Assembly: GCA_964389975.1 (NCBI GenBank)
Contig: CAYMGJ010000002.1
Coordinates: 6,858 to 70,857, forward strand
Length of the DNA: 64,000 nucleotides
DNA from: CAIOGI01 sp964389975
Lineage (GTDB): Bacteria; Patescibacteriota; Minisyncoccia; Phycocordibacterales; PALSA-1337
Reading direction: 5' to 3'
This document shows positions 15,281 through 24,300 of this stretch, piece after piece. A model generated the notes under the pieces. It ran no database searches and had not been told where the DNA came from. It was given only the letters and a program-made list of their open reading frames with translations. Position 1 is the stretch's first letter; every line of letters begins with the position of its first letter. A program made the position numbers and the translations under genes.

Positions 15281-15452
15281 AAAGACCCCACTTATCATCT
15301 TGGGTATAACATCACTCGTTCTTTCTCGAGTAGCTTTTACTTTGATCAATGATCCTGAAGGTCCAAATCTTCTCATTGTCGTAGTGCTTGCATTCATCAT
15401 ATTCATACCTCTTTATATAGTGTATTCTTTTGTGTCATCTCGATATAGGTGA
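15264..15452 (+). CDS. Small two-helix membrane protein
   Basis: 62 residues starting at MNHKPKKTP; two hydrophobic segments (about 9-25 and 35-57) joined by LINDPEGPN. This is a widespread kind of small hypothetical in reduced genomes; function unknown. The start at 15264 is preferred over an upstream GTG/ATG-like extension because it gives a basic N-terminus directly before the first membrane segment. It overlaps the end of the previous gene. Confidence 0.65.
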   Translation: MNHKPKKTPLIILGITSLVLSRVAFTLINDPEGPNLLIVVVLAFIIFIPLYIVYSFVSSRYR

Positions 15453-15484
15453 TATGACTGCCTTACGAAAAACATGGAAAAGTT

Positions 15485-15619
15485 ATGAATGTGTTGCGTC
15501 ATATTTTAACTCTCTTCTCATTAGGTGCTTACAATATAGCGACGACACTTCATTCAAGTGTTATGATTATAACTAATACCATTATGGTAGTGTTTATTGT
15601 GAGAAAGAAGGGGAGATGA
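15485..15619 (+). CDS. Possible 44-residue membrane peptide
   Basis: ATG to TGA frame of 44 codons with a hydrophobic core (HILTLFSLGAYNIATTL, then VMIITNTIMVVFIV) and a positively charged end (RKKGR). It resembles the end of a larger membrane protein as much as a free small protein, so it may be a remnant. The only support is frame and hydrophobicity. Confidence 0.3.
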   Translation: MNVLRHILTLFSLGAYNIATTLHSSVMIITNTIMVVFIVRKKGR

Positions 15620-15625
15620 TATTAT
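15620..15625 (+). promoter_or_regulatory. -10 box before CYTH gene
   Basis: TATTAT 7 nt before the ATG at 15633, the leaderless-type placement. Confidence 0.4.
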
Positions 15626-15632
15626 CCACATT

Positions 15633-16181
15633 ATGAAGAAAGAAATTGAGGTAAAAGTGAAGGTGTCTGATATTGATTCAGTTATAAAGTCACTATCAAA
15701 TCTGGGGTGCATTTTGAGTGAACCAGTTACTCAAAATGATGTTGTTTATATAAACTATAATCGCCCATTTATCGATTTCAGAGAAGGGGATATATTTCTA
15801 CGTATTAGGAAGACGCAAGGTAAGGTGATATTCACTCTTAAGAAGGGAGAGGAAATGAATTCTATAGAAAAAGAATTTTCCGTAGATGATGCACAACAAC
15901 TTCATGACACCCTCACACTTCTTGGCTTTCGTCCTGAAGTTGAAGTGACAAAAATACGGAGGAAGACTTCATATAATAATTATGAAATTTGTATTGATGA
16001 TGTTCCTGGGCTCGGTTTCTTTATTGAACTCGAAGAAATCACAGAAAATGATGCTATTGTTACTCAAAATGCAATGATTAATTTTCTAAACTCTATCGGT
16101 ATAGATACAAAAGATAGAGTTATGAATGGATATGACACGCTTACATGGCTCAAGAATAATCCAGGACATCCTGTGAATTGA
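15633..16181 (+). CDS. CYTH-domain protein (class IV adenylate cyclase/CyaB-like)
   Basis: 182 residues forming a single CYTH fold, a tunnel-shaped enzyme family acting on triphosphorylated substrates (class IV adenylate cyclase, thiamine triphosphatase, triphosphatases). The N-terminal E-x-E-x-K motif is EIEVKVKV; later FLRIRK, FTLKKG and a C-terminal FIELEEI pattern follow the family. The CyaB-like set is the closest, but cyclase versus triphosphatase activity cannot be decided from sequence. A second CYTH domain lies 2 kb downstream. Confidence 0.88.
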   Translation: MKKEIEVKVKVSDIDSVIKSLSNLGCILSEPVTQNDVVYINYNRPFIDFREGDIFLRIRKTQGKVIFTLKKGEEMNSIEKEFSVDDAQQLHDTLTLLGFRPEVEVTKIRRKTSYNNYEICIDDVPGLGFFIELEEITENDAIVTQNAMINFLNSIGIDTKDRVMNGYDTLTWLKNNPGHPVN

Positions 16182-16205
16182 TACAAAAGCTACATTTAAA
16201 ATTCT

Positions 16206-16658
16206 ATGAATAATCGATTGCCACTTGAAATATTTGCTATATATCTTTCTCCATATTCAGCTCATGCCATTGAAGTAGATGGAAAGGTTTTTCCAACACT
16301 CGAACATGCATATCAATGTCAGAGGTATACAGATGACAGTATTATTGAAGAGATTCGCAAACAAAGGAGTCCTGTGTTGGCTTGGGAGACATCCTCAAGA
16401 TATAAACACATACAGATTCCGGAATTCAAGAATGAAAATTATAAGTTAAAAGTTATGGAATATCTCATGCGTCTCAAGGCTTCGCAACATGAGGAGATAC
16501 GAAAGATATTACGAGATTCAGGTAATATACCTATTGTAAAACATATCACCACATATCCACCTGGTGATGGATTTTGGGATGATGGAGAAGATGGTACGGG
16601 TTTTAATCATATAGGAAAAATATGGATGAAAATTCGTGAAGAATTAAGAAATAATTAA
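16206..16658 (+). CDS. NADAR-family protein (YbiA-like N-glycosidase)
   Basis: 150 residues with the NADAR signature: LSPYSAHAIEVDGKVFPTLEHAYQCQRY in the first third and the ending GDGFWDDGEDGTGFNHIGKIWMKIREEL. Family members hydrolyse N-glycosidic bonds, either in riboflavin intermediates (YbiA) or ADP-ribosyl-guanine on DNA. No DarT-like ADP-ribosyltransferase is adjacent, so a toxin-antitoxin role is not supported here. Spacing to the next gene is 5 bp. Confidence 0.87.
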   Translation: MNNRLPLEIFAIYLSPYSAHAIEVDGKVFPTLEHAYQCQRYTDDSIIEEIRKQRSPVLAWETSSRYKHIQIPEFKNENYKLKVMEYLMRLKASQHEEIRKILRDSGNIPIVKHITTYPPGDGFWDDGEDGTGFNHIGKIWMKIREELRNN

Positions 16659-16663
16659 AATCA

Positions 16664-17089
16664 ATGCAGTCAGACATAATTTCATATCTTAATAGTCAAT
16701 CAGTTGGAGTTCTTGCTCTTGAGAGAGTAGATGGTGCTCCTCATGGAGCCACACTTCACTATGTATATAGCCCATCTTTGAATGCGCTACTTTTTGAAAC
16801 TCACAAAGACTCTCGTAAGGCAGAGTTATTGATATCAAAGAATACAGCCCGAGCATCATTTGTTGTGGGAACAGATGAATCAACCAAGATAACACTTCAG
16901 ATAGATGGGAGTGTTCATATTCTCACTCAAGAAGAAAGGATAATCTTTGAACAGGAGTATATTAGAAAGTTTCAGAAAAAAGCTGAGAAGATGAAGAGTG
17001 ATGCTATTGTCTGTTTCAAGCTTGTTCCTCATTGGTGGAGATTTATCGATTGGTCATCTTCAGAGGGGAAGAAGGTGTTAACATCTTAA
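16664..17089 (+). CDS. Pyridoxamine 5'-phosphate oxidase-like flavin-binding protein
   Basis: 141 residues of the PNPOx-like split-barrel fold. Features: a start helix ISYLNSQSVGVLAL, GAPHGATLHYVYS as the second strand pair, LLFETHKDSRKAELL and a tail with WWRFIDWS. These generally bind FMN, F420 or heme; the substrate is unknown. It probably forms an operon with the preceding NADAR gene. Confidence 0.75.
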   Translation: MQSDIISYLNSQSVGVLALERVDGAPHGATLHYVYSPSLNALLFETHKDSRKAELLISKNTARASFVVGTDESTKITLQIDGSVHILTQEERIIFEQEYIRKFQKKAEKMKSDAIVCFKLVPHWWRFIDWSSSEGKKVLTS

Positions 17090-17103
17090 CCATGTATATT
17101 TGA

Positions 17104-17109
17104 TATACT
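17104..17109 (+). promoter_or_regulatory. -10 box, leaderless-type
   Basis: TATACT exactly 6 nt before ATG 17116. Confidence 0.5.
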
Positions 17110-17115
17110 ATAGCA

Positions 17116-17280
17116 ATGGACTCAAAACAACTCATATGGATAGGTATGATTGTTGGATCAGGAATCGGAGGATTTATCCCCGTGTTGTGGGGTGATGGAA
17201 TGTTCTCCTTCTCTTCAATTATCTTCTCTGCACTTGGTGGCATTCTCGGTATTTATGGAGCTTTTAAATTAACACGATAA
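17116..17280 (+). CDS. Small two-helix membrane protein
   Basis: 54 residues: MDSKQLIWIG start, two glycine-rich hydrophobic segments (about 7-25 and 31-50, SSIIFSALGGILGIYGAF) around GDGMFS. Its stop overlaps the TspO start by one base (TAATG), so it is translationally coupled to TspO. Function unknown; the placement of a -10 box 6 nt upstream and the coupling support it as a real gene. Confidence 0.65.
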   Translation: MDSKQLIWIGMIVGSGIGGFIPVLWGDGMFSFSSIIFSALGGILGIYGAFKLTR

Positions 17281-17675
17281 TGCAATCATACTCATGGTAT
17301 CAATCTTTACTTAAACCAAGTTGGGCACCACCCTCATGGATTTTCGGTCCTGTATGGACTGTCCTCTATGTACTCATAGCTCTATCGTATGGATATGTGG
17401 GGTATCTTTTCTTCACTAAGAGAATACCTTTCATTGTCATTCTTCCATTCATTCTCAATATCATTTTTAATGTAATATTTACCCCCATTCAGTTTGGTCT
17501 CAAGAATAATATACTCGCAGCAGTCGATATTATATGTGTTCTCGGAACACTCATATGGGCAGTTATCGCTATATATCCGTATGCACGATGGGTGTCATAT
17601 ATCAATATTCCATATCTTCTCTGGGTTTGTTTTGCAACTGTGTTGCAAGTAACCGTTACCTCTATGAATCGATAG
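17280..17675 (+). CDS. TspO/MBR family membrane protein
   Basis: 131 residues, five membrane segments. The start WYQSLLKPSWAPPSWIFGPVWTVLY is the TspO hallmark, and PYLLWVCFATVLQ near the C-terminus corresponds to the PYxxWxxFA motif. TspO proteins bind porphyrins and act in stress responses. Length is slightly shorter than the usual 150-160. Coupled to the small membrane gene before it. Confidence 0.9.
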   Translation: MQSYSWYQSLLKPSWAPPSWIFGPVWTVLYVLIALSYGYVGYLFFTKRIPFIVILPFILNIIFNVIFTPIQFGLKNNILAAVDIICVLGTLIWAVIAIYPYARWVSYINIPYLLWVCFATVLQVTVTSMNR

Positions 17676-17741
17676 AGATTGACTCAAATCTCTTTCACGC
17701 TAGTATATAGTTAGACTTTGAAAATTAAAGAAAGGTATTCT

Positions 17742-18866
17742 ATGAACATACAGCCGCATTCAATTATCGGTTTACCTGGTCATGTAAAAATCGCCACTCT
17801 TACAGGTGGTCCGTGTGGTGGTAAGACGGGTGCACTTGCACATCTACGAGATCGGTTCTCTTCTCGGGGGTATCGAGTGTTTGTTGCTCCAGAATCTGCA
17901 ACATCTATTGTGCAACAGGGTATGAGTCGAAATGTGGTGGGAGGTCGCAAGTTTCAACACCTCATTGTCAGAGATACATTGTTTAGACAATCTGAAATCG
18001 TTAATACTGCATGTTCATCTTCCCAGAAAACTCTCATTCTTTTTGATCGAGGGATTCCTGATGGAAGAGCGTATATTGAAGAGGGGGATTATGTAGACAT
18101 CCTCACTCATTATGGTCTGACGCATCATCAGGTGTGTCACGAGAATTGTCACGGTGTTTTTCATCTTCGTACCACCGCACACGGTGCGGAGAGTTTCTAT
18201 ACCCTGATGAACAATCAGGCTCGTACTGAAACACCCGAACAAGCTCGGGAGCTTGATGGAAAAACTCTCGATGCATGGAGAGCACACCCTCACGTGAGAG
18301 TGTTTGATAACAACACAACGTTTGAGGGGAAGCTTCATCGAGTGTACGCCGAAATCTGTTCTCTCATCGGTGACCCTCTTCCGCTCGAGTGTGAACGGAA
18401 ATTTCTCATTTCTGACTTCAGTATTAGGGACATACCTGTGCCATGTGCTGAAAGTCATATCGTTCAAGACTATCTCGTATCATCTTCGATTCAGAGTGAG
18501 ATGCGTGTACGTGCACGAACTGACAGGTTTGGAACTTCGTATTATTTCACGACAAAAACTCCTATTAGTACAGGAGTTCGTATTGAACAAGATCGACTCA
18601 TCTCTGGGGCAGAGTACAGGGCACTTCTTGCCTTAAGAAATTTAGAAACACACACAATTAAGAAAAAGAGAATTTGTTTTTTCTATGATGAGCAGTTGTG
18701 GGAAATCGATATCTATGGTGATCATCATCGTGGTTTAGTCACCATGGAAATCGAACTCTCCGACCGTAATTCACAATTCAAGATTCCTGATTTTTTCAAC
18801 AGTGTAATCGAAGTTACTGGAAACAAAGAGTATTCGAATGCATGGCTTGCTGGATTGAGGAATTGA
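17742..18866 (+). CDS. P-loop NTPase-CYTH fusion protein
   Basis: 374 residues with two domains. The N-terminal part (about 10-205) is a P-loop domain with Walker A GGPCGGKT and a LILFDRGIPDG Walker-B-like strand, similar to AAA_28/thymidylate-kinase-like ATPases. The C-terminal part (about 210-370) is a CYTH domain beginning LECERKFLI (E-x-E-x-K), with MRVRART, TTKTP and MEIELSD strands. A kinase-plus-triphosphate-handling role is implied; the substrate is unknown. A TTG at 17718 extends the frame, but ATG 17742 follows AGAAAGG at good spacing. A strong terminator follows. Confidence 0.82.
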   Translation: MNIQPHSIIGLPGHVKIATLTGGPCGGKTGALAHLRDRFSSRGYRVFVAPESATSIVQQGMSRNVVGGRKFQHLIVRDTLFRQSEIVNTACSSSQKTLILFDRGIPDGRAYIEEGDYVDILTHYGLTHHQVCHENCHGVFHLRTTAHGAESFYTLMNNQARTETPEQARELDGKTLDAWRAHPHVRVFDNNTTFEGKLHRVYAEICSLIGDPLPLECERKFLISDFSIRDIPVPCAESHIVQDYLVSSSIQSEMRVRARTDRFGTSYYFTTKTPISTGVRIEQDRLISGAEYRALLALRNLETHTIKKKRICFFYDEQLWEIDIYGDHHRGLVTMEIELSDRNSQFKIPDFFNSVIEVTGNKEYSNAWLAGLRN

Positions 18867-18872
18867 TTCACA

Positions 18873-18909
18873 GAAGCTCGGGGAGAAAATCCCCCAGCTT
18901 CTTTTTTTT
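18873..18909 (+). terminator. Terminator after P-loop-CYTH gene
   Basis: GAAGCTCGGGG/CCCCCAGCTTC hairpin followed by eight T. Confidence 0.9.
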
Positions 18910-18936
18910 GTGATAGAATGGTGGGGAATTTTAATT

Positions 18937-19284
18937 ATGAAGACATACACAACTATCGATGAGTACATTCTGTCTTTTTCAGATGGGGTACAAAATACAT
19001 TACAACAATTACGGAAGACAATTCATGCAATCGCTCCTGAAGCCGTAGAAGATATTAAGTATGGAATTCCAACTTTTGTACTGAAGGGTAATCTCGTTCA
19101 TTTTGGCGCCTATGAAAAACATATTGGTTTCTATCCAACTCCATCTGGTGTCGCTGCATTTAAGAAGGAGATTTTAAATTACAAACATTCAAAGGGTGCT
19201 ATTCAATTTCCTCTTGATGAACCACTTCCTCTTGATCTCATTCGGAAAATTGTTGCATTTCGTGTGAAAGAAAATCTAGCTTGA
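18937..19284 (+). CDS. DUF1801 (YdhG-like) domain protein
   Basis: 115 residues beginning MKTYTTIDEYILSFSDGVQNTLQQLRKTI, the usual start of DUF1801 proteins, with EDIKYGIPTF, HFGAYEKHIGFYPTP and KGAIQFPLDEPLPLDLI motifs. Relatives include YdhG and the frataxin-like iron chaperone family; the function is not established. The start at 18937 rather than 18910 matches the family N-terminus. A possible -10 (TAGAAT, 18914-18919) lies upstream. Confidence 0.88.
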   Translation: MKTYTTIDEYILSFSDGVQNTLQQLRKTIHAIAPEAVEDIKYGIPTFVLKGNLVHFGAYEKHIGFYPTPSGVAAFKKEILNYKHSKGAIQFPLDEPLPLDLIRKIVAFRVKENLA

Positions 19285-19299
19285 ATAAAAAAGATAGTA

Positions 19300-19305
19300 T
19301 ATACT
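19300..19305 (+). promoter_or_regulatory. -10 box, leaderless-type
   Basis: TATACT 7 nt before ATG 19313. Confidence 0.5.
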
Positions 19306-19312
19306 TAATTAC

Positions 19313-19438
19313 ATGGCAAAAAGAAAAAGTGCAATCACAAAATCATCCCGATCTCGCAAGACAGCAAAACGACGTGCAATTAAGCATGCGTTTCTAAAAG
19401 CAAAAGCTGCAAAGCGCGGTAAGAAGGGAAAGAAATAG
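19313..19438 (+). CDS. Very basic 41-residue protein
   Basis: 41 codons, about half Lys/Arg, with Ala and Ser making up most of the rest (MAKRKSAITKSS... ending KRGKKGKK). Composition resembles nucleic-acid-binding tails of histone-H1-like or small ribosomal proteins. It has its own -10 box and an immediate terminator, so it is an independent gene rather than a chance frame. Function unknown. Confidence 0.65.
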   Translation: MAKRKSAITKSSRSRKTAKRRAIKHAFLKAKAAKRGKKGKK

Positions 19439-19447
19439 TGTACAAAG

Positions 19448-19477
19448 AAAAAACAGTCACGAGACTGTTTTTTCTTT
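19448..19477. terminator. Bidirectional terminator
   Basis: AAAAAACAGTC/GACTGTTTTTT hairpin between two convergent genes; usable on both strands. Confidence 0.8.
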
Positions 19478-20742
19478 TACTGACCCGCAGACATCCCTGC
19501 AATATATCCTGTTGTCCAACACAACTGAAGACTATATCCTCCTGATGGTCTATCTATGTTGAGAACATCTCCACTTACATAAAGATTATGTATCTTCTTT
19601 GATTGCATGGTTTTGAAATCAATCTCATTTAAATCAATTCCTCCAGAAGATACCACTGCTTTATCCGATCCGAGAAGTCCGCTAATTTGAAGTGGAATGC
19701 CTTTAAGTGAATCTATGAGCCTCATTCGTTCTTCACGAGTTATACTATTGTTATTCTTCTCTCCATCAATACGTGCAAAGCCAAGTGATATTTCAACAAG
19801 TCGATGGGGAATGAGAGAATCAAGTGAGTTTTTTATCTTCTTCTTGTCATCTTTTTTAAAGAGTTCTTGTAGTGTTGTATTTAACATTCCATGATCGAGA
19901 TGGGGTAGAAGATCGATTCTCATCTCCACATCTCCATATTTAAGGAGTTCCCCAATATCCTTACTCATATTCAATACCGTCGGTCCACTTATCCCAAAAT
20001 GAGTAAAGAGAATCTTACCCTTATGTGATTCTTGTTTCTGATTGTTTTGATATGTTGTAAGTTTTACATTGGTCAATGCAAGTCCCTTCAAGTTTTTTGC
20101 CCATCCATCTCGGGTGGCGAGTGGCACAAGAGCATCATTGGTAGGGATGACGGTATGGCCCATATCTTTAAACCAATTAAAACCTTCTCCTGTTGATCCT
20201 GTTTCAGGTCGTGATGTTCCTCCTGTTGCTATGATATATTTTTTTCCTCGTATAACTTTCTTGTTTTTAAGAACAATACCTTGTATTTCTTGTTTTGTGT
20301 GTTCAATACGAAGAACAGGGGAATCGGTAAGTATTTCAACACCTCCTTCTTTCATATATGATACAAGTACATCCCATACTGATTGAGATGAGTTACTTAC
20401 GGGAAAAACTCTCTTTTCCGCTTCAACTTTTGTTGGCATACCACGTGAGTTGAAGAAGGTAAGTGTGTCTTTCACATTAAACTGAGAGAATGCTGAAAAA
20501 AGATATTTGTCACTCTCTTTATATTTTTTGAGAAAAACACGGACATCCTCTTCGGCATTGGTAACATTACAACGTCCACCACCCGTGATGAGGAGCTTCA
20601 CACCAAGACTAGGATTTTTCTCTATGAGTATGACTTTCCCTTTGCCATGCAGTGCATGTGCAGCTGTACCCGCCGCCATCATGCCAGCAGGTCCTCCTCC
20701 TACAACAACAACATCATATTCAGGGATATCCATATATCTCAT
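19477..20742 (-). CDS. NAD(P)/FAD-dependent oxidoreductase (HI0933/BaiN-like flavoprotein)
   Basis: About 421 residues. The N-terminus has the FAD-binding dinucleotide motif VVVVGGGPAGMMAAG; KLLITGGGRCNVTN is the HI0933-family signature, followed by KYIIATGG and the C-terminal VSGDVLNIDRPSGGYSLQLCWTTG. Members are flavoproteins of mostly unproven reaction, some reducing steroid or enoate substrates. The frame extends 63 codons upstream, but ATG 20742 (or ATG 20733) just before the Rossmann motif fits the family; the extension would overlap the divergent gene and its promoter. Confidence 0.9.
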   Translation of the reverse strand: MRYMDIPEYDVVVVGGGPAGMMAAGTAAHALHGKGKVILIEKNPSLGVKLLITGGGRCNVTNAEEDVRVFLKKYKESDKYLFSAFSQFNVKDTLTFFNSRGMPTKVEAEKRVFPVSNSSQSVWDVLVSYMKEGGVEILTDSPVLRIEHTKQEIQGIVLKNKKVIRGKKYIIATGGTSRPETGSTGEGFNWFKDMGHTVIPTNDALVPLATRDGWAKNLKGLALTNVKLTTYQNNQKQESHKGKILFTHFGISGPTVLNMSKDIGELLKYGDVEMRIDLLPHLDHGMLNTTLQELFKKDDKKKIKNSLDSLIPHRLVEISLGFARIDGEKNNNSITREERMRLIDSLKGIPLQISGLLGSDKAVVSSGGIDLNEIDFKTMQSKKIHNLYVSGDVLNIDRPSGGYSLQLCWTTGYIAGMSAGQ

Positions 20743-20758
20743 TTTACCATGAATACGA

Positions 20759-20764
20759 TATACT
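20759..20764 (+). promoter_or_regulatory. -10 box, leaderless-type
   Basis: TATACT exactly 6 nt before ATG 20771; an earlier ATG at 20765 would be upstream of the expected transcript start. Confidence 0.5.
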
Positions 20765-20770
20765 ATGAGT

Positions 20771-21274
20771 ATGAAAAAGGTAATGGTCAATGACATGATG
20801 CAAAGTGGGTATGAATATGAGCTCACTGAGCCTATGGGAAAAAACTTTGATTCTGAGTTCAATCCTGAACTTACCCCACAAGAGATGCTGGAACTCGGAG
20901 TCTTCGGTGGCAAGTATATGACCGATTGCAAAGATGAATTTCCTTCAGATTGGTTTACTCATGCAAAGCTCTGTCATGAGAAGCATGATGCCCAACTCAA
21001 TCTCTTTGGTGCCAATGCAAGTCAGCCACTCTCAATATGGAAAGCAAAGGGATGGATTTACAAAGATGATCCTCGTGGATGGTTTCAATGGTATTGTCGC
21101 TACTATATGGGACGACGTATACCAGAAGAAGATACACGACAAATACAGAGATGGAAAGCTATACGAAGACATATTGTGCAGGTGAAAAACAATTGCAGGG
21201 AAGGAGATATTTTCTGTAGGGCACGTCAACGTCAGGCGATTCTTCACTGGGCATATGATAGCAGGAGGATATAG
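20771..21274 (+). CDS. Conserved protein of unknown function
   Basis: 167 residues, cytosolic, rich in Trp/Tyr. The region GWFQWYCRYYMGRRIPEEDTRQI...RQRQAILHWAYDSR is a strikingly conserved type of sequence that I associate with an uncharacterised family found in bacteria and some eukaryotes. DSEFNPELTPQEMLELGVFGGKYM precedes it. No catalytic motif is recognised. ATG 20771 is chosen over ATG 20765 because the TATACT box at 20759-20764 would place the transcript start at 20771. Confidence 0.78.
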   Translation: MKKVMVNDMMQSGYEYELTEPMGKNFDSEFNPELTPQEMLELGVFGGKYMTDCKDEFPSDWFTHAKLCHEKHDAQLNLFGANASQPLSIWKAKGWIYKDDPRGWFQWYCRYYMGRRIPEEDTRQIQRWKAIRRHIVQVKNNCREGDIFCRARQRQAILHWAYDSRRI

Positions 21275-21321
21275 GGGAATGTTGATAAACTGAATATCAA
21301 AGGATGCTAATATATACACAT

Positions 21322-24300
21322 ATGCATCCCCGTCAAACAATTCTTGGTCTCTTTCTCAGTGTTGCTCTCGTATCGGTATTCATATATACAAGTATTAATC
21401 TCCTTGAACCATCTCTTGTTCAGCCTACATCTCAGCCTGCAGCAGTTTCAGATTTCAACTCATCCCTCATTGCCCACTACACTTTCGATGATGGAACAGC
21501 AACTGATGCAACGGGGTCACATGCAGGAACAGTTTCAGGAGCTACAGCAACAGAAGGAAAGATTGGTGGAGCACTTGCTTTTGATGGTGCAACTAACTAT
21601 GTAGATCTTGGTGACATGACTGCAGTGGAAGGGCAAAGTGCTCTTTCAGTATCTATGTGGGTAAAGAACAATGCTTCTGCTAATGTTTCAGGAGGGGATA
21701 CTATGATATCCAAGGAAGGTTCAGGAGCTGATACTCTCTCCTTGTCATGGGCTCAAAATGAAGACGTATCATTTTGTCTTGTAGGTAGTACATCAGGTGT
21801 GAGTTGTGGTGGAGCAGATACCGCAACCGCATCATATGTTGATGGTATTCCCGAGGGAAGTGGTACTAATTGGAATCACATTGTTGGAGTTCTCGATTCT
21901 GGTACAGTTAAAGTATATGTAAATGGTATTCAAGGGGGAGTGGCAGGAACTCTTTCTTCCCCTACTCAAAACAGTGTTCATTCTCTTAAAATTGGTTCCA
22001 CATGGGCAGGCTCCATCGACGATGTCCGTATCTACAACAAAGCACTATCTACTCAAGAAATTGCAGATCTCTATGCACTTGGTGGAGGAGTGGTAGGTCA
22101 AGCACCACCACCTCCCGTTACACCACCAACAGATCCTGCTACCCCTCCTGTTACACCACCAGTTACCCCACCCACCACTCCTCCTGTACAAGAAGTGAGT
22201 GTACGAAGTACTGCTCCATCTCCTGTATCATGGACTCCTCCCATTGGTATTCCTGAACCTCCATTTGGTATTCGTGAATCTCACTATATGTATCAATTAG
22301 GTACCAATGAAACTTGTACTACTACTCCTCACAAATGCTATGACTTCGGCTCAGGTCTTGAACCATATCGTGATGCTGGTGCTGGGCCATATACTCATTA
22401 TATTGATCCAAGCTCTCCTTCATGTACCAATACTTCAAATCCCTATGGAACGAAGACAAAGCCGAGGTGTGGAATACCTGCTATGACAAGTATTGTTCCT
22501 GGGTCTGTTGTTGAATTACATGGAACGTATGACAGGACAAATGCGGGGAATCTCTGGACATTCACTGTTCATGGTACTTTAGAGAAACCAATTTTTGTTC
22601 GTGGAGAATCTCAGCAAAACAAAGTTGCCATTACAAATATACCTTTACGAGTCAGATCTTCATATACCATTTTCGAGAATCTCCATATGATAACGGGTAA
22701 GGTTGATATTCGTGCTGCAGATGCTGTAGAAAATGTCTCATATGTTTCTCTACGACATTCTGATCTTACCAATGAATCGTCAACGGGTGTTAATGGGTAT
22801 ACTAATAACGCTTCAAAGTATGTAGTCTTCTTTGACAACAAGGTGTATACGGATAACTTTGATCTTAATGGCCCTGAATTTCCTGAACGTGATGTCCATG
22901 GAATTGGTTTTGCTGCATACGCAGAAAATGTATGGATTGTGGACAATGATATTCGAGGAATGTCAGGTGATGCCATTGGTAATGGTCATGGGGGACAATA
23001 TACAGTGAAGAATTTCTATATCGGACGAAATCTTCTCCATGATACTGGAGAAAATGCCGTTGACCTCAAAGAGGTTGAAAACTTTGTTGTGTCTCAAAAC
23101 AAAATGTATAACTTTAAAGGCCTTTCATCAGGATCTGATGGTGGTGCTGTCGTTATCCACTACGGGCCAGCTGTTTCTCCCAAGAATGCATGGTTTCTCT
23201 TCAATGAGATATATAATGCAACGGATGTCGGAATTCAAGTGGGTGGAGATCAGGTCTATGATTCATTTTTCATAGGTAATATTGTTCACGATATTCATAA
23301 TTCATCACTTACTGGTCTTGCATTCACAACGTGGAATAGTTGTACGATGTATTTTGTCCATAATGTTTTCTACAACAATGATAACGGAGTGAAGGCCATG
23401 AGTTCTGGAGGCTGTACTAAGCTCATTTTTCAAAACAATATTGTATCGAATTTCCAGAACCCAAATCCTATGGCATTTTCAATGACAAACAATGCTACTT
23501 TCCTCGCTGTCTCAAAGGTATCAAACAATATCTTCTATCAACCAGGAAAGACCTTAAATGTAGTTTGTACTGGTTGCCTCGAATCTAACCCTCTCTTCAA
23601 CAACCCTTCTTCAAATGATTTCTCACTACAATCAGGATCACCTGCAATCAATACTGCTGACAATACGATTATGGAAGACCTCGCTTCCCGTTTCTATACA
23701 TCCTATGGTATTGATATACGTAAAGATTTTCTAGGAAACAATCGAAGAGCAAATACACCATGGGATATTGGTGCATATGAATATGGAGCAACGGGTGGAA
23801 CTCAACCACCTCCAGCTGTTGTTGTTCAACCAACAGACACCCTTCCTCCAAGTCCAGCAGGAATGGCTGTAACAAACATCACTTCAAACAGTGCTACTGT
23901 TTCGTGGAATACCTCTGAGGCAGGTACAACCCAAGTTGAATATGGCCTCACTACTGCATATGGTAATACTACAACTCGAGTTTCAACATATACAACATCT
24001 CACACACAGAATCTCTCAAATCTCCAAGGGAATACCCTCTACCACTATCGTGTAATATCTCTCGATCAAGCAGGGAATGTAGGTATTTCTCCTGATCAAA
24101 CCTTCACCACCCTTACCTCAACAGACAATGATGGTGATGGTGTGCTCAATGCAGTTGATCGATGTCCACTTACACCTTCTTCATTGAGAACTATGGTTAA
24201 TACCTATGGATGTCCTCTTCCTCGCACTACTCGATTCACTCTTTCTCTTAATCTTGCATCACAAGATCTCATTTCTGTACCCGCATTTGATATTTCCAAT

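Noticed and set aside
16206..16658. NADAR as antitoxin of a DarT-type toxin
   Set aside because: No ADP-ribosyltransferase-like gene lies next to it.
20742..20931. N-terminal extension of the HI0933-like flavoprotein
   Set aside because: It would precede the Rossmann motif by over 60 non-homologous residues and run through the divergent gene's promoter and start.
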